Source of the DNA: Planctomicrobium sp051465645
GTDB lineage: Bacteria; Planctomycetota; Planctomycetia; Planctomycetales; Planctomycetaceae
Direction of reading: 5' to 3'
Length of the DNA: 64,000 nucleotides
Assembly (NCBI RefSeq): GCF_051465645.1
Contig: NZ_CP195790.1
Span: 4,402,001 to 4,466,000, forward strand
Below are positions 45,203 through 55,419 of the stretch, piece by piece. Position 1 is the first letter of the stretch; every line of letters begins with the position of its first letter. Under the pieces are notes generated by a model that saw only the letters and a list, made by a program, of their open reading frames with translations, made no database searches and was not told the DNA's origin. The translations under genes and the position numbers were made by a program.

Positions 45203-48181
45203 ATGATCCGGTCGATTTGGCGACGACGTGCCCGCTGCATCGCAGCACTCGTTGCAAGTAGCGTGCTCTTTCAGTCCGGACAGGTCACAGCTCAGGAAAG
45301 TAAGCCGCTTGAGCCGTCCGAAGCGCTCAAGCATTTCCAGCTTGAAGATGGTTTGACGATTGAGCTGGTTGCGTCTGAACCACAAGTGGTCGACCCTGTG
45401 GCGATCTCTTTTGATCATCTCGGCAGAATGTACGTCGCTGAGTATCGCGACTATCCACTGGGGCCACCGGAAGGTGAGAAGCCACTTTCACGAGTGAAGT
45501 TGCTGGAAGACACCAACGGCGATGGCACCTACGACAAGGCGACCATTTTCGCTGATGTCCCTTGGGTGCAAGGGGTGCTGGCGACTGGAAACGGGGTCAT
45601 CGTGACTGCGTCTCCACAGGTTCTCTATCTGGAAGACACCGATGGAGACGGGAAAGCGGATCTGATCGAACCGATTCTGGACGGGTTCGGGTTCGGCAAT
45701 CCACAGTTGCGAGTCGGCCACCCGAAACGCGGCCTCGACCAGAAGGTCTATCTGACAAACGGTCTGACCGGCGGGAACGTCAAATTGCCGGGGCAGGACG
45801 AAAATGTCACGAAGCCGGTCGCGATGGGGCGGAGCGATATTGCATATGATCCACTGAAGATGACATTTGAACTGGTGCCGGGGCAGGCTCAGTTCGGAAA
45901 TACATTCAGTGATTTCGGTGATCGCTTCTTCTGCACAAACCGAAACCCTGTGATTTATGCGCCGCTCTCGATGAAGACGCTGAATCGCAATCCATTCGCC
46001 CCGATTCTGACACCACAGGAAGACGTTGCTCCATCAGGCGGAGCGTCACGCGTCTATCCGACGATCGAAACCAAGACGACCGCAATCAGCCATGCAGGAA
46101 CTCACACTGCAGCCTGTGGAACGCACGTCTATCGTGGCAGCCAGATGGGATACGACACGGCCAAGGACTTCAACGTCTTTGTTTGTGAACCGACCGGCAG
46201 CCTTGTGACTCGCACGATTCTGAACCCTCACGGGACTTCATTCTCGTCACGTCGACCATACGAGCGTAAAGAGTTTCTGACTTCAACCGATCCGTGGTTC
46301 CGCCCTGTCAGTCTTGCTGACGGACCTGATGGATCGCTCTATCTGGCTGATATGTATCGTGAGGTAATCGAGCATCCTCAGTACATGCCACCAGGGCTGG
46401 CCGAGACTTTGCGTTTGCGTGAAGGGGACGATCGCGGACGTATCTACCGCATTCGTCGTACCGACAAGAAGTTCGAAAAGTGGACTCCAGCGAAGAGCAC
46501 AGAAGGCTATCTCGCTCTGTTGCAAGATTCGAACGGCTGGCGTCGTGACCTTGGTCAGCGTCGCCTGTTGGAAACCGCGACCAAAGAGAACGCTGCACAG
46601 ATCGTGACTGGCGTTGAAGCGCTTCTGTCAAACGCCGATCCACGAGTTGCTGTTCAGGCACTCTGGACGCTCGCAGGACTGGAACGTCAGGGACTTCTGG
46701 AACGCGAAAAACTGCAGAAGATCGTTCAACAGTCGATTCAGAATTCCAATCCACATGTTGTCGAACACGCCATCCGGGTTGCGTCATTTCTCGAACTGCC
46801 TCCAGACCTTCTTAAAGGTCTGAAAGCAAACGATCCACAGATGACGGATCGCGTTGCAATGTTCTGGATCGATGCCGTCGCGACCTCCTCAACGGAACAG
46901 GTACAGGACGAAATCGGACAACTGGTCGCTCGTGCTGCCGGGGATCGCTGGATTCAGCAACTTGCTGTCACACTGCCACCTGAGCATTCCGCATCGTTGC
47001 TGACTCAGCTTTTGAAGTCGCAGAGCTTCCTGGCCAAAGGTCAGGATGCGGAACGCGAATTGATCTCGTATCTCGCCAATATTATTGGTCGCCGAGCCGT
47101 CAAAGAAGAACTTGCTGACGTTCTGACAGAAGTCCTGAAGCAGAAAACCGACAACCTTCCTTGGTGGCGATCTGCAACCCTGTTCGGAATTCAGCAGGGA
47201 TTGCTCGCTGGCAAAGGTTTGGATGGCAAGAAGAACCTTGCTCAACTCGCCGCATTGCCTGACGCTCAGATTGCTCAACCTGCGAAAGACGCAATTGCAG
47301 CAACGGCACTCGCTTTGAAAACGGTTGCCGATTCAAAGGCTGATCTGGTCGAACGACGAGCAGCGATTCCGGCACTGGGTTTCGTTTCCGTCGAAGAAGC
47401 GACTCCGATTGTCCACAAGCTGATGATTGCGGATGAAGATCCTTCCATTCAACGTGCAACATTTATCGCACTCGCAGGGCGTGCTCGTGAACCACTCGTC
47501 AAACAGATGATCGAAGTTTGGGGACAGCTTGGCCCGAACAGTCGAGCACTGGTGATTGAGGCGGCTCTGGCGCATCCAGCGACATCGAAACTGTTGCTGG
47601 AAACGATGGTCGAAGGCAAAGTCAATCCGGCTCTGCTGACGATTGAACAACGCGATCCATTGCTGATGAGCCGTAATACAGAGTTGAACTCTCTCGCCGT
47701 GAAACTGTTCGGTCAGGCAACCTCGACAGACCGCGCCGCTGTGATCGAGAAGTACAAAGGTGCTTTGACGGCTCAAGGAGATGTCGAACGCGGGCGTGCG
47801 GTCTTCCGTCGTATTTGTGCTCAGTGTCACAAGGTTGGCAATGAAGGGGCTGTCGTGGGCCCAGAGTTGTCCGACATTCGAGCGAAGGGCAATGAGACCC
47901 TGCTGTCAGATATTCTTGATCCAAGTCGGGCGATTGAGCCGCGCTGGACCAGCTATATCGCTGTGATGGAAGACGGTCGCGTCATCAACGGTCTGCTTGT
48001 TCGCGAGAGCAGCAGCGGTGTTGTGATTCGAAAAGCACAGGGGATTGAAGACACCCTGGCTCGCAGTGAGATCGAAGTTCTCAAAGCGTCTGAGCAATCT
48101 TTGATGCCAGCCGGGATTGAACGAGAAGTTGATGTTCAGCAAATGGCCGACCTGTTGGCATTCCTGAAGTCAGGCCGGTAA
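45203..48181 (+). CDS. Large secreted cytochrome c protein with propeller and HEAT-like repeats
   Basis: 992 residues. Signal peptide about 1-31 (CIAALVASSVLFQSGQVTA), then a sugar-dehydrogenase-like beta-propeller (about 40-400) with two EF-hand-like calcium loops (DTNGDGTYD and DTDGDGKAD), then alpha-helical HEAT-type repeats (about 420-850), and a C-terminal cytochrome c domain with CAQCH (Cys872-His876). This is the PVC-type haem-binding family, abundant in Planctomycetes. It may pass electrons from oxidation of a sugar-like substrate, but no substrate is known. Flanked by a strong terminator. Confidence 0.88.
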   Translation: MIRSIWRRRARCIAALVASSVLFQSGQVTAQESKPLEPSEALKHFQLEDGLTIELVASEPQVVDPVAISFDHLGRMYVAEYRDYPLGPPEGEKPLSRVKLLEDTNGDGTYDKATIFADVPWVQGVLATGNGVIVTASPQVLYLEDTDGDGKADLIEPILDGFGFGNPQLRVGHPKRGLDQKVYLTNGLTGGNVKLPGQDENVTKPVAMGRSDIAYDPLKMTFELVPGQAQFGNTFSDFGDRFFCTNRNPVIYAPLSMKTLNRNPFAPILTPQEDVAPSGGASRVYPTIETKTTAISHAGTHTAACGTHVYRGSQMGYDTAKDFNVFVCEPTGSLVTRTILNPHGTSFSSRRPYERKEFLTSTDPWFRPVSLADGPDGSLYLADMYREVIEHPQYMPPGLAETLRLREGDDRGRIYRIRRTDKKFEKWTPAKSTEGYLALLQDSNGWRRDLGQRRLLETATKENAAQIVTGVEALLSNADPRVAVQALWTLAGLERQGLLEREKLQKIVQQSIQNSNPHVVEHAIRVASFLELPPDLLKGLKANDPQMTDRVAMFWIDAVATSSTEQVQDEIGQLVARAAGDRWIQQLAVTLPPEHSASLLTQLLKSQSFLAKGQDAERELISYLANIIGRRAVKEELADVLTEVLKQKTDNLPWWRSATLFGIQQGLLAGKGLDGKKNLAQLAALPDAQIAQPAKDAIAATALALKTVADSKADLVERRAAIPALGFVSVEEATPIVHKLMIADEDPSIQRATFIALAGRAREPLVKQMIEVWGQLGPNSRALVIEAALAHPATSKLLLETMVEGKVNPALLTIEQRDPLLMSRNTELNSLAVKLFGQATSTDRAAVIEKYKGALTAQGDVERGRAVFRRICAQCHKVGNEGAVVGPELSDIRAKGNETLLSDILDPSRAIEPRWTSYIAVMEDGRVINGLLVRESSSGVVIRKAQGIEDTLARSEIEVLKASEQSLMPAGIEREVDVQQMADLLAFLKSGR

Positions 48182-48219
48182 TCCAAACGGATTGATCGAG
48201 ACTTGAATTTGATGCGATC

Positions 48220-48257
48220 TCCCCCTTGTCGGCTGCGGCGGACAGGGGGGATTTTTT
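48220..48257 (+). terminator. Intrinsic terminator after the large cytochrome gene
   Basis: An 11-bp stem (TCCCCCTTGTC / GACAGGGGGGA, one G-T pair) with a 10-nt loop, followed by TTTTTT. Confidence 0.88.
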
Positions 48258-48274
48258 ATTGAAACGTGCTTGTT

Positions 48275-48856
48275 TTATTCTCGCGAAGCCAGCTCTGGAA
48301 ACAGCCGATGTAGCTCTGCCAGGCGTGCTGCATGATCAGGTGAGACCACCGGTGGCAGAAGCGAGTCCGTTTCGACTTCCTCATTGAGCGACACCCAACT
48401 GTGACACCCATCATAAATTGGGTTCGTCGGAAGAAGCTGGCTGGCGGGGAGACTGCGGACGTCGACCGTCAGTAGGAAAATTCCCGGTCGTCGATAGCGA
48501 AATCGGGTGAGGAGCGCGTCGTCCGTCAGAATATGGAATGGTCGCAGGTGCGCCAGACGCTCTTCGTCGTTCATCCAGCAAACTCCGGAGATTCGACAAA
48601 AATGGCGGATTGGCAGCGTCCCGGGGGGAGGAGACTGTTGCAGTGTCGCCTGAGCGGCTGGCTGAAATTCCTCACGGACACTGTCGAGTGCCTGATGAAA
48701 CCCCGTCGGAAAGAGCCAGAATTCCTGATGTTCCGGGGTAAATCCAGCGGGACCTTCGTGAATGCCTCCCTTGCGAAACAAAATTAGTTGTTCGCCTGCG
48801 GCAAGCGAATCGCAGATGACAGCCCATTCTTTCAGTGCGATTCGCGAGCTTCCCAT
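48275..48856 (-). CDS. DUF1802 family protein
   Basis: 193 residues, soluble. It begins IALKEWAVICDSLAAGEQLILFRKGGIHEG and has a FWLFPTGFHQ stretch. These match DUF1802, an uncharacterised family also found in cyanobacteria. I chose ATG 48856, since the 59 residues upstream in the same frame are unlike the family. The gene ends close to the terminator of the convergent cytochrome gene and is otherwise isolated. Function unknown. Confidence 0.82.
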   Translation of the reverse strand: MGSSRIALKEWAVICDSLAAGEQLILFRKGGIHEGPAGFTPEHQEFWLFPTGFHQALDSVREEFQPAAQATLQQSPPPGTLPIRHFCRISGVCWMNDEERLAHLRPFHILTDDALLTRFRYRRPGIFLLTVDVRSLPASQLLPTNPIYDGCHSWVSLNEEVETDSLLPPVVSPDHAARLAELHRLFPELASRE

Positions 48857-49171
48857 CGTGCGGACTCCTGAAATTGCTGTTGTCTTTTGGCAACACGTCG
48901 ATGCGACTCTCCCCTGATTTTGGAAACTTTGCCAGAAGCCGGGACACTCTGCAAGCTGTTTGGATCGCATTAGAGACTGCATGCTACGTTTGATGGCAGT
49001 CGTAATCGGGATCAGGGGCTCGTTACGACACAAATAGACGGGCTACTGTGAAACTATTCTGCCAGATCTGATTTGCTGTGATTCGGTAAAAGATCTGACG
49101 GTAATCGTGAGTCACAGTTTTGAAATCTCCTCAACAACAGCTCACCCCATTCCATCATTGGTGGATCTGTT

Positions 49172-50146
49172 ATGTCCTGGAAAGTTAAAGCGCATACTCT
49201 CGCCATCCTCAGTCGGATCCCGGCGGGGCGATCGGTTTATCACAAGTTGCAGAAGGTCGCTGGCACAAATCGCCTGCAACTGCAGCGTGATCTGGCTCGC
49301 GCCTTTGAACTTGTGGATCTGGTTCAGCAGAGCGGCGAAACAATCGAGGGGAAAGTCTGTCTTGAGGTGGGAACCGGCTGGCGTCCACTCGTTCCGTTTG
49401 TCTTCATTCTCGGCGGGGCAAAAGGGGTCATCACTGTCGATGTGAACCCTTGGTTGACCCTCGACTATGCATTCGAAACATGGGATGCATTGAGCGGATG
49501 CCTCGAGGAGATCGCGGCCCAATGCGGAATTCCGCACGCTGACGTGCAGGAGCGATTCCGCAAGCTGTCTGGGCAAGTCAATGCAAAATCTCTGCACGGG
49601 TTCCTGCAACCAATGCAGATTGAATACATCTATCCCGGCGACGCGCGACAGACAGGCTTGCCGGAAGACACGATCGATATTGTGTTCAGCTCGAACGTGC
49701 TGGAGCACATCCCACTCGACATTCAGTCCGAGATTCATCAGGAATCTCTGCGAATACTGAAGCCGGGCGGAATTGCAGTTCACCGCTTCAACCCACAGGA
49801 TCATTATTCGACAGTCGATTCGTCGATTACCAATTCGAACTTCGTCCAGTATTCCGACAAAGATTGGAACTGGTATGGAGGCAGTGGATTGGCGTATCAC
49901 AATCGCCTGCGTTCCCGTGACTATCGCGAGATGTTTCAGACATCCGGACTGGAAGTCGAAGTCTGCCGCGAACGGGTCGATCCTCGCTCCTTGGAAGCGA
50001 TTCAGAATGGTGATCTCAAGGTGCACCCGGAGTTCGATAAATACACTCCGGAAGAGTTGGCGATCGACTACATGTGGGTCTCAGCTCGCAAGCCAAAGGT
50101 GCCTGCTGCCGTGTCTCACCATTCGCAGCTGGTTTCCCAACACTAA
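49172..50146 (+). CDS. SAM-dependent methyltransferase (class I fold)
   Basis: 324 residues with a Rossmann methyltransferase core: motif I VCLEVGTGWRPLVPF (about 62-76), VITVDVNP (acidic loop), and FSSNVLEHIP. The C-terminal HRFNPQDHYSTVDSSITNSNF is like that of methyltransferases in polysaccharide clusters. No substrate is known. The glycosyltransferase gene starts 88 bp downstream on the same strand, so the two likely act together on an envelope or exopolysaccharide. Confidence 0.82.
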   Translation: MSWKVKAHTLAILSRIPAGRSVYHKLQKVAGTNRLQLQRDLARAFELVDLVQQSGETIEGKVCLEVGTGWRPLVPFVFILGGAKGVITVDVNPWLTLDYAFETWDALSGCLEEIAAQCGIPHADVQERFRKLSGQVNAKSLHGFLQPMQIEYIYPGDARQTGLPEDTIDIVFSSNVLEHIPLDIQSEIHQESLRILKPGGIAVHRFNPQDHYSTVDSSITNSNFVQYSDKDWNWYGGSGLAYHNRLRSRDYREMFQTSGLEVEVCRERVDPRSLEAIQNGDLKVHPEFDKYTPEELAIDYMWVSARKPKVPAAVSHHSQLVSQH

Positions 50147-50233
50147 GTCAGGTTCGGTCTGTTGCGTCTCTTCAGCGAAGTCGTTTGCACTGACTGATTT
50201 TGCGGTTTGAACCATTTCTGGTACTGAATTTAT

Positions 50234-51442
50234 ATGATGCTGGCACTTCAAGTCGCATTCTGGACCGCGTGTGGATTTGTCCTTTACGGGTACGTCGGTT
50301 ATCCCGTTGTTCTCGGGATGGTGGCGAAGCTCCGGAAGCCGCGTGCTGTTCCTGATTCACAAGGGACTGCGCCGGAAGACTGGCCCAGTGTCTCGCTGAT
50401 CATTGCTGCTTATAAAGAGGAGGCAATGATTCTGCAGCGGATTGCGAACGCCCTGCAGATGAACTATCCCGCCGATCGATTAGAGATCCTGATTGGTGTC
50501 GACGGGAACGAAGACCTGACAGGAGAACTGGTACGAACCGTGGACGACTCACGAGTGAAGTTGCACCAGTTTCCACAACGCCGCGGCAAGCCTTCCGTGC
50601 TCAATGACTGCGCTGCGATGGCCTCTGGAGAACTGATTGCATTCTCGGATGCAAACACGTTTTGGGAGCCGAACGCACTCAAGTTGCTTGTTCGTCATTT
50701 TCAGGATGGACGCGTTGGCGGAGTGTGCGGTCAACTAATTTTGACAGACGCGACAACAGGCAAGAATTCAGACGGTCTGTACTGGAAATACGAAAACTGT
50801 TTGAAGCGTTGGGAAGGCCGCATTGGAGCTTTACTCGGCTTCAACGGGGCGATTTATGTGATTCAGAAGTCACTCTGGCAACCGATTCCTGCTCAAACGA
50901 TTGTCGACGACTTTCTGATCGGGATGCAGATATACCTGCGAGGCAAGACGCTGGTTTTTGAAGAACAGGCTGTTGCCAATGAAGAGACTGCTCCTTCGAT
51001 TCAAGCCGAGTTTCAACGTCGTGCCAGAATCGGGGCAGGGGGCTTCCAGAGCTTGTGCTGGCTGAGTTCGTTATTGAATCCGAAGTATGGAACCGTCGCG
51101 TTTGCATTTTGGTCACACAAAGTGGTTCGGTGGATCTGTCCATTCATGATGCTCGTCGCACTGGTGACCAACATCGTATTGGTGATGCAGGGACAGCCGG
51201 GCTATGAGTGGCTGTTGCTGGCTCAGGGACTGTTCTATTCCGTTGCCAGCCTGGGGCGATTGCTGCCGGGAAATGGCGGTGCGGTTCGACTGGTTCGGTT
51301 GAGTTCCATGTTCGTGAGTATGAATGCAGCGCTGGCCGTTGGATTCTGGCGATGGATCAGTAAACGACAAAAGGGGACCTGGGCCAGAACCGCTCGATCT
51401 GTTGAAGTGAACGCACCTCAAAAGGCGACTTCTTCTCGCTGA
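50234..51442 (+). CDS. Family 2 membrane glycosyltransferase
   Basis: 402 residues, processive-type GT2 (BcsA/IcaA-like). A first helix at about 2-22, then the catalytic domain: SVSLIIAAYKEE, VDGNED, FSDANT (the DxD-like site), and the QRRARIG motif (Q-x-x-RW type) late in the domain. Two to three further helices at about 290-380 (MMLVALVTNIVLVM, LLLAQGLFYSVASLG) form the membrane channel. It makes a beta-linked extracellular polymer or transfers one sugar; which sugar is unknown. Linked to the methyltransferase gene. Confidence 0.85.
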   Translation: MMLALQVAFWTACGFVLYGYVGYPVVLGMVAKLRKPRAVPDSQGTAPEDWPSVSLIIAAYKEEAMILQRIANALQMNYPADRLEILIGVDGNEDLTGELVRTVDDSRVKLHQFPQRRGKPSVLNDCAAMASGELIAFSDANTFWEPNALKLLVRHFQDGRVGGVCGQLILTDATTGKNSDGLYWKYENCLKRWEGRIGALLGFNGAIYVIQKSLWQPIPAQTIVDDFLIGMQIYLRGKTLVFEEQAVANEETAPSIQAEFQRRARIGAGGFQSLCWLSSLLNPKYGTVAFAFWSHKVVRWICPFMMLVALVTNIVLVMQGQPGYEWLLLAQGLFYSVASLGRLLPGNGGAVRLVRLSSMFVSMNAALAVGFWRWISKRQKGTWARTARSVEVNAPQKATSSR

Positions 51443-51485
51443 GTCCTGTCATGCAGCAGCGACAAATGTGAATCTGGTTGAAAAG

Positions 51486-51521
51486 AAAGAGCCGCACTCG
51501 GGATACGAGTGCGGCTCTTTT
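51486..51521. terminator. Bidirectional terminator between convergent genes
   Basis: A perfect 15-bp stem (AAAGAGCCGCACTCG / CGAGTGCGGCTCTTT) with a 5-nt loop GGATA, with a T-rich tail. It ends the glycosyltransferase transcript and may also end the one entering from the minus strand. Confidence 0.9.
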
Positions 51522-51579
51522 GCTTTATGGATTTCGTTCATTCCAGACTGGATGTCTTGCAGAATGAAACGAAGCAGGA

Positions 51580-52689
51580 CTATGGCAGTTCGACGATGCG
51601 GAAGTCGACGGTGCCGTTTTCTCGCTTCAGCAGAACAGCAGCTTGCGCGTCGCTGATCTTGTCGAGCTGAATTGTGCCGTTCAATTCGCTGATCGTTTCG
51701 AATGATTGACCGGCTGTTCCGCCTCCGCCGACAGGAGCAACGAGACCAGAGTTCTCTGCGATTCCGTCTGTGCTGATCTTCATGACACCACGAGCACTGT
51801 TGGTCAGCAACAGGAAGTCTTTTCCACCTTGCTTGTAAACAATCAGGTCAAGTGGTTGGTTGCGGTTGCCGAGTTCAGCAACAGTGGTTCCAACAACCTT
51901 GGATCGTTCGTTCTCTGTTGATTTCAGAGATTCGAGTGGAATCTTGACGAGTGGTGTGCAGACGAAACCTGCGAGCAGATTCGGCTTACCGTCGATTACG
52001 AATGGAACAAATGTGCGAATCGGAGCATAGTCTTCGGTGCGACCATGTGCAGCGTGATAGAACTCAACAGTCGTTCCTGGATCAACAGAATCAAACGGGA
52101 ACTGCAGCGACCAGACATTTGAAGCCGCTTTTTCGCTTGTCAAACCTGACACAAGCAAACGCCCTTCAACCCATTTCATGTTGGTAATAGCGCTGGTGCG
52201 GTTGTTGCGTTGACGCTGCCCTTGTTTCACCAGTTTGTCTTCTGCTGGATTGGGAAGTGTAACTTCCGAGAAGGCGACATTATTCAAGTCGAGTTCAACA
52301 ACGCCACCGCCATTGATTTTCAGAATGCGTGGAGCTTGTTTCGCGGCAGCGACAGCCAGAAAAACTTTGCCTGTCAGTGGGTTTACTGTCAGGTCAAGAA
52401 TCTGCACGGCTTCCGGTTTCACCTTCAGAATCTCTGCAATTTTCGCGTCGATCGCTGGGATCTCAGGAGCGGTCAGAGGCCCGCGTTGGACATCTTTCGG
52501 GTCCAGTGCAACCACTTTTGCGTTTTGAGCATCACCGACAAACAGAATTCCGTCTGGCCCGAAGGACATCGTGCTGATGGACTTCAGTTCCAGCTTTCCC
52601 TGCTTCAATCCATACATGTTTTCTGCATGGACCTGCTGCACAGTGCAGACCCCCAGAACCAGTGCGAGACAGCTTGCAGCGATACGCAT
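51580..52689 (-). CDS. Secreted beta-propeller-like protein
   Basis: 369 residues with a signal peptide (MRIAASCLALVLGVCTVQQVHA, cut near 22). The mature part has repeated strand patterns such as SISTMSFGPDGILFVGDAQNAKVVALD and ILDLTVNPLTGKVFLAV, typical of six- or seven-bladed propellers, like NHL or SMP-30 types. A loop GGGGTAG lies near the end. No catalytic residues can be assigned. It is probably a planctomycete-specific extracellular protein. It reads towards the terminator at 51486-51521. Confidence 0.7.
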   Translation of the reverse strand: MRIAASCLALVLGVCTVQQVHAENMYGLKQGKLELKSISTMSFGPDGILFVGDAQNAKVVALDPKDVQRGPLTAPEIPAIDAKIAEILKVKPEAVQILDLTVNPLTGKVFLAVAAAKQAPRILKINGGGVVELDLNNVAFSEVTLPNPAEDKLVKQGQRQRNNRTSAITNMKWVEGRLLVSGLTSEKAASNVWSLQFPFDSVDPGTTVEFYHAAHGRTEDYAPIRTFVPFVIDGKPNLLAGFVCTPLVKIPLESLKSTENERSKVVGTTVAELGNRNQPLDLIVYKQGGKDFLLLTNSARGVMKISTDGIAENSGLVAPVGGGGTAGQSFETISELNGTIQLDKISDAQAAVLLKRENGTVDFRIVELP

Positions 52690-53098
52690 TGCATTTCCCT
52701 TCTGAGCAGTTCTTGAATCGTGAAGGCCGGCGGGAACAAATGTCTCAGTTGGTGAGGTTATTGTTTCTCGGTCACATCATCTGCGGATTCGGTGATGGAT
52801 GCCTGGCCTGATCGTGAAGTTCTCAACTGTTCGACACTCTATCAGAATTGGTCGCGAGCCCCTTGTGAGGGAACCATCCAGCAAGGTCGACTGTACAGAA
52901 CTTCCCTTCTGCGAAACTCATTCACTTCTCGCCATGTTGCACTCAATTTGAGTGAAACTCAAGGGGGGAATCTCCCACAATGATTATCGTTAGAAAGATT
53001 TCGTACGAATTCGTATCTCGTGTTTCTCGATAGCAATACGAATTTGGTTAGAAAATGGGCAGTCTTCCGAGGGCGAGAGTGTGTCGTTTGGCTGGAGA
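52690..53098. other. Gene-free stretch with small dyads
   Basis: 409 bp between tex and the propeller gene. It contains TTGAGT-GAA-ACTCAA (about 52947-52961) followed by a G-run, and ATTCGTAT/ATACGAAT around 53010-53045. These may be regulatory, but no clear promoter or RNA gene is seen. Confidence 0.4.
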
Positions 53099-55276
53099 TC
53101 AAGCAGGCTTAAGCATCGTCAGACCAATACGTCCTCGACCGGTGTCTACGCTATCGACCCAGACTCGAACCGTTTGGCCGACGCTTACAACATCTTGAGG
53201 CGATGAGATGAAGTGGTTGGCCATTTTGCTGATGTGAATGAGACCGTCGTTCTTCAACCCGACATCGACGAACGCGCCAAAGTCGACGACATTGGTGACC
53301 TCTCCCGTTAATTCGGTGCCGATCTGTAATTCGTCGAGAGACAGGACATTTGCTCGCATGAGCGGAGGGGAAAGATCTTCGCGTGGATCACGTCCCGGTT
53401 TGAGCAATGCTGAGAGAACCTGTTCGATCGTGTACCGATCGCTGTTCAATTCGGCTGGCATCTTCTCGGAATCACCTTGAAGTGCAGCCAGCGCTGGGCC
53501 TTTTGTGCTTGCACCCCCTGAGAGAGCCGCAGGAGTAATTCCAGCTTTCTTCAGGATCTTTCTGGCTAGGGGATAGCTCTCCGGATGAACCCAGGTTGCG
53601 TCCAACGGTTCGTCCCCTCCCCGAATACGCAAGAACCCGACAGCTTGTTCGTAAGTCTTTTGTCCGACGCCCGGGATCTGTTTCAAGGTGTCGCGAGTGG
53701 GGAACGCACCATTCGATTCGCGCCAGGCGACAATCGCTTTCGCTGTGTTTTTATTTAATCCGGAAACGTATTTCAGCAGCTCCGCACTCGCATTATTGAG
53801 TTCCACACCGACGTGGTTCACGCATGATTCGACGACATCTGCCAGTGAGGCGTTGAGTTCCTTTTCTGGCAGGTCATGTTGATACATGCCGACCCCGATA
53901 TGCTGCGGTTCGATCTTCACGAGTTCGCTTAACGGGTCCTGCAGGCGTCGCCCGATCGAGATGGTTCCCCGAACTGTCGCTTCGAATTGAGGAAACTCCT
54001 CCCTTCCAACTTCGCTTGCAGAATAGATACTGGCGCCTGCCTCGTTCACGACGACATAGCGGCACGGGAGGTTGTTCTCGGCAATGGTTGCGGAGACGAG
54101 TTCCTGCGTCTCGCGGCTGGCGGTTCCGTTCCCGATGGCGAGGACTTCGACATTGTACTTTTGAACCAGACTCGTCAGTTTCGCGGCCGCCTGAGGCTGT
54201 GTTTTTGCATCAGTGATATAGATGACGTCGTTCGTGAGCACGTCCCCTTGTGCGGAAAGAACGGCGAGTTTGCAGCCGGTACGAAACCCAGGGTCGATTG
54301 CCAGAATCGTTCGTCCCAGCAGAGGCGGTTGCAGCAATAATTGACGCACATTTCGCCCGAAATTCGTCAGAGCATGCGCATGCGCCTGTTGAGTCAGGTC
54401 TCGACGAATTTCCCGTTCAATCGCTGGCCCGATCAGTCGTTTCAACGCATCTGTAATGCATTGCTCCATGAACTGCCTGGCGGAATGGCGAGCGAGATTC
54501 AAGGCACTGGCGATCCTCGCCTGTCCGAGTGCCTGATCCCATTTCATGGAGATTTTCAGTGCGTTGCGATCCTCTCCGCGATTGAGAGCCAGGATTCGGT
54601 GTGGAGGGATCTTACTCGTCGGTTGTTCAAAGGTTGCGTAGTCCTGAAATGTTGCCGCTTCTTCCGACTTTGCATTGAGCTTCGAGGAGATGGTGCAAGT
54701 TTTGATTGCGGTTTTGCGCGCGAGATCCCGTAGTTCCACTTCTTCGGAGATACGAGCGGCAACCAGATCCTGAACGCCTTGCAGAACGATGTCGACAGAT
54801 GTCAGGGCAGGGTGCTTGCCAACGCAGGCAGCGGCGACCTGATTCAGATTCGCATCACCAATTCGACCTGACCAGACCGCTTTGGCAACGGGGTCGAGTC
54901 CCATCTCACGCGCTTCGTCCGCACGGGTCTTTCGCTTGCTGCGATACGGTGCATACAGTTCTTCCAGACGCTTCATTGAGTCGGCCTGTTCGATGGCCTG
55001 TTGAAGCTCTGGTGTCAGTTTTCCTTGAGCCTGAATCGCCTTCAGAATCTTTTCCCGTTCTGCAACGACGTTTCGCAGTTCCTGCAGCAGCTTCAGGATC
55101 TCTCGCAACTGGGTTTCATCTAACCCTCCCGTTGCTTCCTGTCGGTATCGGGTGATGAACGGAATCGTGTTGCCTTCATCCAGCAATTTGACCGCACCAC
55201 TGACCTGACGGATGGTCAGGGAAAGCGATCTGGAAATCTGCTGAATCAATGCCGTTGTGAGTTCATCCTGAGTCAT
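53099..55276 (-). CDS. tex: Tex, S1 RNA-binding transcription accessory protein
   Basis: 725 residues, cytosolic nucleic-acid-binding protein of the Tex/Spt6 group that acts in transcription. The order is a helical N-domain (HTH-like, about 1-200), a YqgF/RNase H-like domain starting TILAIDPGFRTGCKLAVL (about 328), a helix-hairpin-helix pair around GLNKNTAKAIVAWRE, and a C-terminal S1 domain with LTGEVTNVVDFGAFVDVGLKNDGLIHIS (about 650-720). Length is within the usual 700-780. The stop lies after an S1 domain, so it is complete. Confidence 0.95.
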   Translation of the reverse strand: MTQDELTTALIQQISRSLSLTIRQVSGAVKLLDEGNTIPFITRYRQEATGGLDETQLREILKLLQELRNVVAEREKILKAIQAQGKLTPELQQAIEQADSMKRLEELYAPYRSKRKTRADEAREMGLDPVAKAVWSGRIGDANLNQVAAACVGKHPALTSVDIVLQGVQDLVAARISEEVELRDLARKTAIKTCTISSKLNAKSEEAATFQDYATFEQPTSKIPPHRILALNRGEDRNALKISMKWDQALGQARIASALNLARHSARQFMEQCITDALKRLIGPAIEREIRRDLTQQAHAHALTNFGRNVRQLLLQPPLLGRTILAIDPGFRTGCKLAVLSAQGDVLTNDVIYITDAKTQPQAAAKLTSLVQKYNVEVLAIGNGTASRETQELVSATIAENNLPCRYVVVNEAGASIYSASEVGREEFPQFEATVRGTISIGRRLQDPLSELVKIEPQHIGVGMYQHDLPEKELNASLADVVESCVNHVGVELNNASAELLKYVSGLNKNTAKAIVAWRESNGAFPTRDTLKQIPGVGQKTYEQAVGFLRIRGGDEPLDATWVHPESYPLARKILKKAGITPAALSGGASTKGPALAALQGDSEKMPAELNSDRYTIEQVLSALLKPGRDPREDLSPPLMRANVLSLDELQIGTELTGEVTNVVDFGAFVDVGLKNDGLIHISKMANHFISSPQDVVSVGQTVRVWVDSVDTGRGRIGLTMLKPA

Positions 55277-55419
55277 TCAAATCATCCCTGAGAAATCATC
55301 TCGATCGCAAATCAGAAGCAAGTTGTGCCAAGAGTTGATCTTCAGGTTGCATCAACACGGGAGCAGCCAGCGAGCGGCAGGATCCATTCGCCACCTGAAG
55401 ATCAGAGTCTGACGAGGCG